From: Channallabes apus
Lineage: Eukaryota > Chordata > Actinopteri > Siluriformes > Clariidae
Direction of reading: 5' to 3'
DNA length: 64,000 bases
Assembly: GCA_030522415.1 (NCBI GenBank)
Contig: CM060112.1
Span: 2,973,001 to 3,037,000 of the forward strand
Of this stretch, positions 20,990 through 32,350 are shown piece after piece (within the stretch, counting starts at the first letter, position 1; each line of letters starts with the position of its first letter). The position numbers were made by a program, and so were the translations under genes. The notes beneath the pieces are model-generated. The model was not told the DNA's origin. It was given only the letters and a program-made list of their open reading frames with translations, and did not search any database.

Positions 20990-23900
20990 AAAGTGTGTTA
21001 GTCAAAAGGCCAAGAAGTACAACAACAACAATGGAACGATTTTACAATGTGTCAGAATTCCAGGGTCACGTTCTTTATAGTCCAAGTACTGGATGCGAAA
21101 CGGATGCGTCTTGAGTCGTCGTTTAAAGATAGTCAAAGTCTCTGCTGTATGGACATCTAGAGGAAGTTCGTTCCACCACCTAGGGGCCAGAACAGAAAAG
21201 AGCTTGGATGAATGCCGCCCTCGATCCCTGAGAGATGGTGGGATGAGGTGAGCAGTGCTGGAGGATCGGAGGGAACGTGGTTCAGTGCGTGGTGTGATTA
21301 GAGCAGAGAGGTAAGTGGGTGCAGGGCCATTTTTAGCTTTGTAGGCAAGCATCAGCGTTTTGAATTTGATGCGGGCAGCTACAGGAAGCCAGTGCAGGGA
21401 GCGGAGGAGTGGGGTGGTGTGGGAGAACTTGGGGAGGTTAAAAACGAGACGTGCTTCTGCATTCTGGATAAGTTGTAGAGGACGAATCGTGGACAGAGGC
21501 AGACCTGCCAGGAGTGAGTTGCAGTAGTCCAGTCTTGAAATAACAAGGGACTGAACAAGCACCTGAGTAGCCTGTGAAGAAAGAAATGGGCGAATTCTTC
21601 TGATATTGTAAAGAAGAAATCTACAAGAGCGAGTAAGGTTAGCGATGTGTGGGGAAAATGACAGATGATTGTCCACGGTTACCCCAAGATTGCAGGCAGT
21701 GGCTGAAGGAGTGATTTGGTTGTTGTCCAGGGATATCACAAGGCCTTGACCTGGGGATGAGTCACAAGGGAAGAACAACAGTTCAGTATTACTCAGATTG
21801 AGCTTTAGCTGATGTACAGCCATCCAGGATGAGATGTCTGCCAGACATGCTGAGATCTGGGTGGAAACCTGAGTGTCAGAGGGAGGAAAGGAGAGAGTAA
21901 GTTGGGTGTCATCTGCTTAACAATGGTATGAAAATCCATGCGATAATATGACTTTACCAAGAGACTGGGTATAGAGGGAGAACAGAAGAGGACCAAGTAC
22001 TGAGCCCTGTTGGACACCAGTAGAGAGTCTACGTGGGGTAGATGTAGATCCCCTCCATGTTACCTCATATGACCTATCTTCTAGGTAAGAAGCAAACCAT
22101 TGCCACACTGTTCCACAAATTCCAAGGCTTGTAAGAATAGATAATAGAATCTTGTGGTTCACTGTGTCAAATGCAGCTGATGGGTCCAGGAGGATGAGAA
22201 CAGATGACAGTTTAGCAGATCTAGCAGCATGGAGCTTCTCTGTGACTGACAGAAGGGCAGTCTCTGGGGAATGTGCCACTTTGAATCCAGATTGGTTGGG
22301 ATCATTAAGGTTGTTCTGTGAGAGATAAAGAGACATTTGGTTATAAACAGTTCTTTCAAGAATTTTGGAAATAAAAGAGAGAAGTGATACTGGGCGATAG
22401 TTGTTAACTTCTGATGGGTCCAGGCAGGGTTTCTTGAGGATGGGAATAACCCTTGCCTTCTTAAAAGCAGCAGGAACATGACCAGATGATATGGAATGGT
22501 TGATGATGGTTGTGGTGAAGGGAAGGAGGTCTTGTGAGATTGCCTGGAGCATTGTGGAGGGGATTGGGTCTAATGAACAGGTGCTGGGGTTAGATGACGA
22601 GATGATCTGCTGAATCTCATCAGATGACAAGCTGGAGAATTCTGCTATAGGAGGGAAGGGAAGGTCCTGAGGTTCTGCTGTAGGTGTTTGGTTGGGAGTG
22701 AAGGACTGGCGGATTGCTGCAATTTTCCCATCGTAGAATGTGGCAAAATCGTCAGCAGTCAGAGAGGAAGGGGCAGGAGGAGTTGGTGGGTTGAATAGTG
22801 AGGAGAAGATGTTGTGCAATTTGCCAGGATCATGTGCAGAGGCTTCCAGCTTTTCTCTGAAGAAGGTAGTTTTGGCAGAAGTCACAGCACATGAGAATTT
22901 GGAGAGAAGAGTCTGGTAAGAGATGAGATCTGCATCAAGTTGCGATTTCTTCCATGTTCTCTCTGCAGTTCTTAATTCTCTCCTGTTGTTGCGTAGTACT
23001 TCTGATAGCCAAGGAGCAGGACAAGACGTCTTCCTTGGTTTACTGTAGATGACAGCGGGCAAAGGAGATCTATGGATGAGGAGAGAGAGGAGAGGAAAGT
23101 TTCGGTTGCAGTCACTAGTGGTAGAGAGGAGAAAGAGGTTGGGTCTGGGAGGGATGATAGGGTGCATGAAGACACAGAGGAGGCGGAGACAGAGTGAAGG
23201 TTTCTGCGAGAAAGAGAGAAATTTTGGTCATTAGGTTTACATAGAATAGGAAGGGTTATGGTGAAGGATACCAGGTAATGATCAGATTTATGAAGAGGAA
23301 TAGTAGTGACATCCGTGACTGGGCAAGGACGGCAGAAAACGAGATCGAGAGAATTCCCTGCCTTGTGTGTGGGAGGGCAGCTGTTCAGAGTTTTAGAGAA
23401 GGAGTTAAGTAGAGGGAGAAGGAAAGAGGATTGGAGTTTGTCAGATGGAAGGTTGAAATCTCCTAGAACAGTGAGAGGAGTGTTAGCAGAAGGAAAAAGA
23501 CTAAGAAGAATGTCCATTTCATCTAGAAAGTTTCCTAGAGAGCCAGGAGGACGGTAAATAACTAAGATGTGGAGGTTAATTGGAGAGGTTACCTTAACTG
23601 CATGAAATTCAAATGATGAAAAACTGAGATGAGACAGGGGGATTGGCGAGAAGGACCATCTCTTGGACAACAGGAGACCCGTACCACCACCTCTACCAGT
23701 TTCTCGTGGAGAGTGAGAGAATACATAGGCAGAGGATAGGGCAGCCGGTGTAGCCGAGTTCTGAGGAGATATCCAGGTCTCAGTTAGTGCCAGAAAGTCA
23801 AAAGAGTAATGGGTAGCTATTGCAGAGATAAAATCTGCTTTCTTTACAGCAGATTGGCAGTTCCAGAGCCCACCTACCACCAGTGCAGGGCAATGAGACA

Positions 23901-24020
23901 GTACTGGAGGGTAGATGAGGTTTCTGGAGGATCTGCCTCTGCTGTGTGAGTAAAAGCATCTTGGTCTGTGAGCACTGACAGAGATAGTTTGAAGACACAT
24001 GCTACTGTAGACTGAAGTAA
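20990..24020 (-). mobile_element. L2-like (CR1 superfamily) LINE, nearly complete copy F
   Basis: About 3 kb on the minus strand carries one long coding region with endonuclease, reverse transcriptase and the usual C-terminal domain. It belongs to a different family from the other copies here, with only motif-level similarity. The sequence stops shortly after the ORF end at 21002 with no recognisable 3' UTR or tail, so the 3' end is probably truncated. The 5' limit is not certain; a leader of about 100 bases may extend to 24120. Confidence 0.85.
21002..24000 (-). pseudogene. LINE endonuclease-reverse transcriptase polyprotein, two disabling changes
   Basis: The endonuclease comes first (GLWNCQSAV near 23855, LTETWIS, GRGGGTGLLLS, YRPPGSLGN, LGDFNLPSD, SDHYLV). 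The reverse transcriptase follows (NNYRPVSLLSFISKILE, QSGFK, LDPSAAFDTVNH, GVQQGSVLGPLLF) and then the L2 C-terminal region (SRLDYCNSLLAGLP, IQNAEARLVFNL, LRSLHWLPV, WWNELPL). A frameshift lies near 23045, between endonuclease and RT linker. A TAA at 21917-21919 replaces the tyrosine codon of the catalytic YADD box, and the frame is otherwise open from 23167 to 21002. With only two lesions, this copy is moderately young but dead. Confidence 0.9.
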
Positions 24021-25758
24021 TTGTCTATAAAACTTGGTAAACAAGAGTTCGAGTCAATTCTCTGCACTTGCTATCTACTGAGCCAGCTCTTTTAATTATA
24101 TATTTATTACATTGGAGGCGCAAAACCAGTCTCAGAAAAAAATATGTTTCTCTGTCTGTCTGTCTCTCTGTCTGTGTGTCTGTCTCTCTGTCAAGTCAGA
24201 ATTAGTTAAAGCATCATATAACACCGGCTGGACAGTGTTTAATTGACTCCAGTCCTTTGGTATCTGCCTGAAGTTAAAGCCAGTTGAAGCAGTTACAGCA
24301 TCTGTCACAGTTTTTTTGGATGAATAAAGCTCTTTTTCTCTCGGGGTGGGTGTGGCTATACGTGTCACTCAACAGAGCCAATTAACACTATAGTTACCAT
24401 GTATACACAAAGTATGTGGGAGACACAGAAATGCTCCTAAAAACCATCACAATCCTCAAAAAACAGAAAGGGAAGTTCGGTTCATCATGATTTAGACCGA
24501 AAACCGAAATCATCAAAGATGAATGGACAGATCGATGTATGTTTATTCTTCCTGCTTGAAATTTAAAAGCCATTTGCCTCATATGTTTTGAAACAGTGGC
24601 GATAATAACATGACTGATTACATTAAAGCCCATCAGGTTACTTTTACCTTTTAACTCTTTCTACAAACTCAATGACGTGTATTAATGCTAGTAACAAATG
24701 GATAAATAATATAAAGAACTGAATAAAGTGCAGTGTTGTTTGCAGCCCTGAAGCTATAAAATTATAGGATGTAAAAATAGAAAATTATATAAAATATAAA
24801 ATCTGACATATGGTTTGTGTTTCTGCTAAATGAAGCACTTCAATTTTGAAGAACTTTACCAAGATTACTTTGAAAAGTCTGAAAAAGATAAAATACCATG
24901 TGCACCATAAAATAACATGCCACCATATTGGTATAATAAACGTGACCAGGGGTGAAGCTGAGACATGGTTCAGAGAATAAGGAATGACTTTGGATGCCTT
25001 TGACGATTCGAACACACCTTCGAAACAGCTTTCGCACCACAGAGATCGGCGCGACAGATGGTGCGATGCTGACGGAGCAGAAACCTCATCATGTAGTACA
25101 GAGGCGTGTGCGGGAGATGCTGAATGGACACCCTGAGTCACCTCCACTCCACCTGAGGCGTACGGCTGTCAGCAAGCGTACAGACACGACATCAGCGCGC
25201 TCTGGTTCAGGTGCAGAAATTACACTGGAAAAATACATACTGTACATACAAAACCTTGTATTCTTATTCTTCTGTATCACACATGCAGCTCCGGATGTAA
25301 TGGATTATTGAACACAAACAGTTAAATCTCTCTGTGCAGCAAAAATAAACAAACCTTAAAGCCTTTAATGCCGAAAGATTTAATTTATATATCAGGAAGG
25401 GAAACCAGGAGGACATGAACACGGCTGTGATGGATGTGTGGTGCTTTTACATTTTAATGAACCTCATATTAAAAACATGGATGTAGTGGGAAATAAATGC
25501 ACACAAATGATGTTTAGATAACATTAAAAAAAAATTTCACTAAAGAAAAGGAAGTAAATACATAAATTAATTAGTGTTAAATTTCCTTATTTTTGCATTT
25601 TAACTATTATTATTAAACTGTGTCCATTTACATTTTGTCTGATAAACAAATACATTTTAAGTTATAAAACATGCACAAACAATTAAACTAAACAAATAAT
25701 CATTTCTTTTTTCTTTTTATTCTCGCTTAAAGAAAGAAAAAGGGAGGAAGACTAAATG
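24021..25758. other. Spacer with a TCTG microsatellite
   Basis: A (TCTG/TCTC)n tract lies at about 24150-24193. Overlapping frames at 24785-25311 on both strands contain no domain. The rest is AT-rich and unassigned. Confidence 0.4.
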
Positions 25759-25760
25759 TA

Positions 25761-25970
25761 CAGTGGTGTGAAAAACTATTTGCCCCCTTCCTGATTTCTT
25801 ATTCTTTTGCATGTTAGTCACACTTAAATGTGTCTGATCATCAAACACATTTAATTATTAGTCAGAGATAACACAAGTAAACACAAAATGCAGTTTTTAA
25901 ATGTGGGGTTTTATTATTTAGGGAGAAAAAAAATCCAAACCTACATGGCCCTGTGTGAAAAAGTAATTGC
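25761..25970 (+). repeat. Tc1 left terminal inverted repeat (IR/DR)
   Basis: Outer box CAGTGGTGTGAAAAACTATT begins at 25761, and inner box CCCTGTGTGAAAAAGTAATT begins at about 25950; both are followed by a C run. It pairs imperfectly with 27165-27381. Confidence 0.9.
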
Positions 25971-25979
25971 CCCCTGAAC

Positions 25980-27002
25980 CTAATAACTGGTTGGGCCACC
26001 CTTAGCAGCAATAACTGCAATCAAGCGTTTGCGATAACTTGCAACAAGTCTTTTACAGCGCTCTGGAGGAATTTTGGCCCACTCATCTTTGCAGAATTGT
26101 TGTAATTCAGCTTTATTTGAGGGTTTTCTAGCATGAACCGCCTTTTTAAGGTCATGCCACAACATCTCAATAGGATTCAGGTCAGGACTTTGACTAGGCC
26201 ACTCCAAAGTCTTCATTTTGTTTTTCTTCAGCCATTCAGAGGTGGATTTGCTGGTGTGTTTTGGGTCATTGTCCTGCTGCAGCACCCAAGATCGCTTCAG
26301 CTTGAGTTGACGAACAGATGGCCAGACATTCTCCTTCAGGATTTTTTGGTATACAGTAGAATTCATGGTTCCATCTATCACAGCAAGCCTTCCAGGTCCT
26401 GAAGCAGCAAAACAACCCCAGACCATCACACTACCACCACCATATTTTACTGTTGGTATGATGTTCTTTTTCTGAAATGCTGTGTTACTTTTACGCCAGA
26501 TGTAACGGGACACGCACCTTCCAAAAAGTTCAACTTTTGTCTCGTCGGTCCACAAGGTATTTTCCCAAAAGTCTTGGCAATCAGTGAGATGTTTTTTAGC
26601 AAAATTGAGACGAGCCTTAATGTTCTTTTTGCTTAAAAGTGGTTTGCGCCTTGGAAATCTGCCATGCAGGCCGTTTTTGCCCAGTCTCTTTCTTATGGTG
26701 GAGTCGTGAACACTGACCTTAATTGAGGCAAGTGAGGCCTGCAGTTCTTTAGATGTTGTCCTGGGGTCTTTTGTGGCCTCTCGGATGAGTTGTCTCTGCG
26801 CTCTTGGGGTAATTTTGGTCGGCCGGCCACTCCTGGGAAGGTTCACCACTGTTCCATGTTTTTGCCATTTGTGGATAATGGCTCTCACTGTGGTTCGCTG
26901 GAGTCCCAAAGCTTTAGAAATGGCTTTATAACCTTTACCAGACTGATAGATCTCAATTACTTTTGTTCTCATTTGTTCCTGAATTTCTTTGGATCTTGGC
27001 AT
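25980..27002 (-). CDS. Tc1-family transposase, DD34E, full length
   Basis: The 340-residue protein has no stop or frameshift, the usual Tc1 transposase length. Residues 1-50 form the first helix-turn-helix (SGKGYKAISKALGLQRTTVR at 21-40). SGRPTK at 58-63 is the GRPR-like motif joining it to the second DNA-binding helix-turn-helix (about 64-120). A glycine-rich box GGGSVMVWG is at 188-196. The catalytic acids are D153 (WTDET), D244 (QQDNDPKH) and E279 (SPDLNPIE), with 34 residues between the last two, as in active Tc1 enzymes. It would excise the element and insert it at TA in the nucleus. The start is the ATG at 27000-27002 (MPRSKEIQEQ), which matches the family N-terminus. Confidence 0.95.
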   Translation of the reverse strand: MPRSKEIQEQMRTKVIEIYQSGKGYKAISKALGLQRTTVRAIIHKWQKHGTVVNLPRSGRPTKITPRAQRQLIREATKDPRTTSKELQASLASIKVSVHDSTIRKRLGKNGLHGRFPRRKPLLSKKNIKARLNFAKKHLTDCQDFWENTLWTDETKVELFGRCVSRYIWRKSNTAFQKKNIIPTVKYGGGSVMVWGCFAASGPGRLAVIDGTMNSTVYQKILKENVWPSVRQLKLKRSWVLQQDNDPKHTSKSTSEWLKKNKMKTLEWPSQSPDLNPIEMLWHDLKKAVHARKPSNKAELQQFCKDEWAKIPPERCKRLVASYRKRLIAVIAAKGGPTSY

Positions 27003-27164
27003 GATGTCTAGCTTTTGAGGTGTTTTTGGTCTACTTCTCTGTGTCCGGTAGCTCCTATTTAAGTGATTTCTTGATTGAAACAGGTGTGGCAGTAATCAGG
27101 CCTGGGGGTGACTACAGAAATTGAACTCAGGTGTGATAAACCACAGTTAAGTTATTTTTTAACA

Positions 27165-27381
27165 AGGGGGGCAATCACTTTTTCACACAGGGCCATGTAG
27201 ATTTTGAGTTTTTTTTCTCCCTTAATAACGTAAACCTTCATTTAAAAATTGCATTTTGTGTTCAATTATGTTATCTTTGACTAATAGTTAACGGTTTTTG
27301 ATGAGCAGAAACATTTAAGTGTGACAAACATGCAAAAGAATAAGAAATCAGGACGGGGGCAAATAGTTTTTCACACCACTG
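27165..27381 (-). repeat. Tc1 right terminal inverted repeat (IR/DR)
   Basis: The outer end is identical to the left for the first 27 bases, then nearly so to about 60. The inner box GGGGGCAATCACTTTTTCAC lies at 27167-27186. Confidence 0.9.
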
Positions 27382-27383
27382 TA

Positions 27384-27970
27384 TTATTTATTATAATTCT
27401 TTTTATTATTCTTATTTTAACTAATAAACTTAAAAACCAAAGATCTATTCGATATAAATTCATTTATACTATTTATTTTCTATATAAAAAATCCTTACTA
27501 TTATTGTCAGTATAAAAGGAAAAAAAAGTAATTTGTCATTTTAATTTATAGTATTTTTTTTTTTATAAATGTGTATTTTTTACATACTTTTCATTTTTAA
27601 GTTAATCTCAGGTCAGAATAATTGAGAGATCAATTAATTACCTTATTACCATATTAATTTCTTATTGAAAGAAAAAAAAACGGTTTTGTTTATTTTTGCT
27701 GATGTTCTGCACCAAAAACAAATGTGCAAACGATAAATAATAACGCATTTTAACAGCATACTTGCTCGCATAAAAGAGTCTGGCTGGAGATAAGTGTCTC
27801 TTTTACAGATCCGACGCTGGTCTTATAAACACATTACTTTAGTTTTATACTGAGGAATCTAAGAGGAAGTGACCTGAAAGAGAGAGATAGAGAGAGATCA
27901 GTCCTGCATATCAGTAAATCAGACTGATCTGATATTATAAAGCAAGTGCACTGACCATTTTGATCATTTC
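27384..27970. other. AT-rich spacer
   Basis: Nothing recognised. It has very AT-rich runs at 27384-27600 and a short GA-rich run near 27880. Confidence 0.45.
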
Positions 27971-28465
27971 AAAAGTAGTAAAAATAAATGAAAAGTACTT
28001 AGTAATCCAATAATCCGCTTAATCCAGTTAATTGGTTTACGGGTGTTACAGTGGATTATAATCACTTACACCCCAGTGCTGCTTACTGTAATTCTGGGTC
28101 CTGACTGGTCAGAAGGTGTTGATTAATTCTCTATAACAGGAAGCCTAACAGCGGTGCAGGTTTATATGTATGCGCTCGTTCTAATAGGTTGTGGTTTCCA
28201 TGGTAACAGCTCATTCACAGGGACAACTGTTGCACTTTATCAATGAATTCCTAACCAAATGGAATTTGCAGCAAGCAGTACTGGGAATAACAGAGAGCAG
28301 TAAAGACGTTTGCAGTAAGGAGATGTTCATGCAATGCTCATGGAAGGAGTCTCCAGTGCCGGTGCTTTGTAAGAGAGTTAAAGCCGTAATTTTAGAATGG
28401 TCTGACATCAGAGCAATAAATGCAACCATAATTATAAGAAAATGGCAGTAGTATAAGGAGAACAA
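27971..28465. repeat. Dispersed repeat, member of a local family
   Basis: Words AGTAATCCAATAATCCGCTT, GACTGGTCAGAAGGTGTTG and GGGACAACTGTTGC recur in changed form at 35740-35950 and 36225-36440, so this is a multi-copy, probably non-autonomous element. No coding capacity or clear ends. Confidence 0.5.
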
Positions 28466-28496
28466 AGCAGTTTAGGACATGCCGTTGTGTGAAAAT

Positions 28497-30230
28497 ATTC
28501 TATTTTATTTTATTTGTATAGCGCTTTTAACAATTGACATTGTCGCAAAGCAGCTTTACACAATCAAAAGAATTATTTAAGTTTGTATGAGATGTGAACG
28601 TGTATGAATCAAAATGATAAGATTGTCCCTGATGAGCAACGACGACAGCGGCAAGGAAAAACTCCCTGAGATGGCATTGGGAAGAAACCTTAAGAGGAAC
28701 CAGACTCAACAGGGAACCCATCCTCATCTGGGTGATATTGGATTGCAGGAATTGATCTGCATCACACTGTGTGAGACTGGAAGTTCAGTATAGCATGAGA
28801 TGTGTTTAAGTTAAAATGGAGTCCAGTTTGTTCTTGGAGGCTCAGGCAGACTGTACGAAACTGGGGCATCTATGCGATGAGATCTCCAACCAGAAGCGGG
28901 GCACCAGGGCCAGTCAGACAGGTCTGGAGGGTAGAGGAGGTCTGGATCACTGGAGACAGCTAGAGAAAAAGAGAGAGAGAGAGAGAGAGAGAGAAGAGGA
29001 GAGAACAGAAGAGAAGGAGAGATGGCAGTTAGGTATGGTCACAGTCACATAATGTATAATGTGAATGTATATTTACTGTAAAGTGCAAGCAGGGACTCCG
29101 GCAGGACTAACTATGACATCATAACTAAAAGGGAGAGCCAGAAGGAAACACAAACATGAGGGGGAACTGAGATGTAAAGCAAACAATCACCTCACCGTCA
29201 ACAAACCTGAGTGATCAAATGAGAGTGAGGAAGACAGCATCTAAACATACCAGTTCACCATAATACTCTACGTCCATGAGTCCCCCAGATCTGCTCCTTT
29301 ACCTTATGGCTAATCTATTTATAAAAATGCTTGGCTAAATAAATAGGTTTTGAGCCTAGACTTAAACACTGAGACTGTGTCTGAGTCCCGAACACTATTT
29401 GGAAGACTATTCCATAATTTTGGGGCTTTGTAAGAAAAAGCTCCGCCCCCAGCTGTAGTTTTCATAATACGCGGTACTGATAAGCAGCCTGCATCCTTTG
29501 ACCGAAGTAGGCCTGGCGGATCGTAAGACACTAGCAGTTCGCTCAGATACTGCGGCGCGAGACCATTTAATGCCTTATATGTTAAGAGTAGTATTTTAAA
29601 ATCAATGCGAAATTTCACAGGGAGCCAATGCAGTGAAGATAGGATAGGGGTGATGTGCTCATATCTTCTGGTTCTAGTGAGGACTCTCGCTGCTGCATTC
29701 TGGACTAGCTGAAGCTTGTTTATGCATCTAACTGAACAACCAGACAGTAAGGCATTACAATAGTCCAACCTAGAGGTGATAAAAGCATGAACTAGTTTTT
29801 CTGCATCGTTCAGCGACAATATATTTCTTATTTTGGCGATATTTCTGAGGTGAAAGAATGCTATCCTGGTGATATTATCTACATGAACTTTAAATGAAAG
29901 GCTGGAATCTATAATCACGCCGAGGTCTTTTACTGCTGCACGTGATGGAACAGAAAGGCCATCTAAAGTTACGGTGTGATCAGAAAGCTTACTGTCAAAG
30001 TGGTCCTATGACTAGAACTTCTGTCTTATCAGAATTAAACAGAAGGAAGTTAATTAACATCCAATCTCTTATGTCCTCCACACATTGCTCAACTTTAGTA
30101 AGCTGTTTGTCTGGACCTCCATGCAATATGAAGGTCCAGACCCTAACTCTACTGAGAATCTTAGGGATGTGAGACTTTAAGACGTGGCCCGTCTCTCTGA
30201 TCATCAATACAAGGTCTTGGAGGGAAAATA
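28497..30230 (-). mobile_element. L2-clade LINE, 5'-truncated copy B
   Basis: On the minus strand it starts within the reverse transcriptase, runs through the C-terminal region and then has a complete 3' UTR (the TTCCCTGTTGAGTCTGGTTC block near 28700 and the AGCTGCTTTG...AAAGCGCTATACAAATAAAA end near 28510). The tail is (AAATAAAATAAAAT). Truncation at the 5' side is the normal outcome of target-primed reverse transcription. The UTR carries a (GA)n stretch at 28972-28993 and matches copy A. Confidence 0.9.
29319..30207 (-). pseudogene. L2 reverse transcriptase C-terminal fragment
   Basis: The first frame (30207-29995) contains IRDWMLINFLLFNSDKTEVL, the segment just after the YADD box. A frameshift lies between 29995 and 29918. 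The second frame (29918-29319) runs VIIDSSLSFKVHVDN, RNIAKIRNILS, SRLDYCNALLSGC, LQLVQNAAARVLT, SSLHWLPVKFR, WNSLPNSVRDSDTVSVFKSR to its natural stop. This conserved domain follows the RT in L2 elements. Confidence 0.9.
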
Positions 30231-31109
30231 CAAGCTGTGAAAATAGATGTTGTGACTTTACATGAGCATTTTTTTTCCTTTCTGCCCGAGCTGTGGACTT
30301 TTTTATTATTCACAAGTATGATCTCCTCATACAGTATCTACGGTTCATCTATATGTTTTGGCTTTATGACCTGCAATTGCCTGCGCCTTTGCTGCCAGCA
30401 CGTGACATACAACCTGTTATGTGATTAAAAACAAAGGTCAGAGTATCAATGGAAACACTCTGACCTTATTACAAAATACATGTTGCTGTTTTATTAGTCA
30501 GTCTGATTTATGTCTGCTGTCCATGACTCAATACGCAGAGAGCATTCATCATGCTCAGCCCGTACTCTGTGCTGACCAATCCTGATGGAATACAGTATGA
30601 GCGAGGTTAGAAAGAGGTCTCTGAAGGTCATGACATAACAGGATATAAAGAGCAAATACAGGAGAATTTTGGCAATTGACTCTTTTCTTTTATTAGAAGA
30701 GGTTAGCACCTCACATTGCCTTAATGCCATGACGCGGCGATGCGAGGAGCTGAGACTCGTCCTGCTGACCTAACCAGGGAATCCCGGAGGATTTCTCAGC
30801 ACAGCCGGTGTCTCTGTAAACAGATGTCAGGTGTCAGAAGCGTATTGGCTTTTGCTGCATTTATAGTGCTAAGATAAGAGGTGATGATGGGGCTGGAAAT
30901 ATTTTCTAGACACATTGATTAGAAATTACATTTAGGAGCAGGTGGAAACTGCAGTGAGAATAAATCCACGTGTGACGTGTTTCCAGTCAGACGTTCTATA
31001 CAAATCTTGGTTCTAATGAACTATAAATGATTTGAAGAATACAGCACACTACCCTGCTTCTTCTGTACCTGTCTCCACTGACGGAATGGATGTCAAAATA
31101 GTGAAATCA
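30231..31109. other. Unassigned spacer
   Basis: No recognised gene or repeat between the truncated L2 end and the next LINE remnant. Confidence 0.4.
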
Positions 31110-31870
31110 TACACTGGGGCTGCAGCAGGATGACAAACTGGACCAGACAGTGAACACTGAGCATCTGTACAAGGAAGGTCAGAGCAGGATGTTCTTCCTG
31201 AGGAGAAGAGGATCTTTTAACATCTGCAAAATGCTCCTACTAATGTTTTACCATTTGGTCATCGCTGCCAGTGTACTTGTCTAGAAGCAGGGATGCCAAA
31301 CGCTTGAACAAGATGGTCAGGAGAGCTGGTTTGGTAGGTTGGTTTGGAGCTGGACTCTCTTGAGGAAGTACTGGAGATGAGGACATTAACTATACAAATG
31401 CTGTCCATCATAGCCAACACTGACCAAGCAGAAGATTGTGTTCAGTGGAAGACTTCTGTTGCAATGTTGCACAACTGACAGACTCAAGAAATCTTTTGTC
31501 CCTGGAGTCATTCAGCTTTTCATCACCTCTGAACAGGGGCTCGGGGATGTGCACCAGGAGATCTAGGCTTAAGGCGTTTTGGCTTCATCCTGTACATCAC
31601 AGTGCTTCCCACATACAGTAACTCACTCATCTTTTAGCTGCAGGGTCTGCTCACTACTCTCAGGATTCCATATTATTGCCAACATGCTCAGACCTACTGT
31701 AGTCGCTCGTCAGTTTCATGCTGTTCTAATACAAATTGCGCTGTTGTCACTGTTGTCATCAATACAGTTACACATCAATAGTTGCACCACATTTCACTTA
31801 TTATTATTATTATTATTACTCATTTTATTTCCCTGCTGCTAATCTGCCTTTAGGTCAAACATAAGCAGTC
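31110..31870 (+). pseudogene. Old LINE C-terminal remnant (CR1/Rex1-like)
   Basis: The plus strand shows the order CTGTACAAGGAAGGTCAGAGC, TTCTTCCTGAGGAGAAGAGG, TTTAACATCTGCAAAATGCT, a decayed version of the region after the reverse transcriptase in a common fish LINE (LYxKGQSRLxFLRRLRSFNI pattern). Multiple frameshifts and stops are present. The assignment to a named clade is tentative. Confidence 0.6.
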
Positions 31871-32089
31871 TGACTGACTGACATGTTATAAAAGACATTG
31901 TGTTATATAAAGAGTCACTGATATGTAATGTTAAATTAGGGGAATAAGAATGAATCAGGTGAGTATAAAATTAGATGAGGTTTATTTAGGTTCAGTGAAA
32001 AGCTTATGTAGGTTAATGTCATCCTCATGAACAGGTGTTTGAGGCAACCCTTGAGGACTGATCTGGCAACCCATGTACGAGGACGCTGA
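31871..32089. other. Short spacer before an L2 copy
   Basis: Nothing recognised. Confidence 0.35.
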
Positions 32090-32350
32090 GACGCTGCTTT
32101 TTTCCGAGCTCCGCCATACTGACCAATTTTTAAACTTTTTCGTCCCCTTACGAAGAGTGTACATAAAACGGATAAGTATCTTATAATATATTTACTCGAA
32201 ACGTGTGTTATATCGTTAAGTTTTAATTGTTTTGCAGCACACCGCTTTTAGCCGGCATTAGCATCGCTAGCCCGTTAGCCCGGCTATCACGTTTGTTTGT
32301 GAAGTTTGATTACACTTCTTCACACCGATTATTTTCCGTGTTTAGACACC

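Larger units (their letters stand above)
25761..27381 (-). mobile_element. Tc1 transposon, apparently intact
   Basis: The element is 1,621 bp, bounded by TA at 25759-25760 and 27382-27383, the target duplication of Tc1/mariner transposons. The ends are inverted repeats of roughly 200 bp beginning CAGTGGTGTGAAAAACTATT. Each end holds an outer and an inner copy of a TGTGAAAAA..TTGCCCCC box, the IR/DR arrangement bound by transposase in many fish Tc1 elements. The single gene is uninterrupted on the minus strand. Both ends and the gene being whole makes this the best candidate for a recently active transposon in the window. Confidence 0.95.

Noticed and set aside
22159..22479. 106-codon minus-strand frame, and plus-strand frames at 23049-23557
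   Set aside because: They overlap the LINE reverse transcriptase and endonuclease in other frames and carry no motifs.
24785..25311. Overlapping 105- and 120-codon frames on opposite strands
   Set aside because: No domain, no splice context, and neither frame has features beyond chance length.
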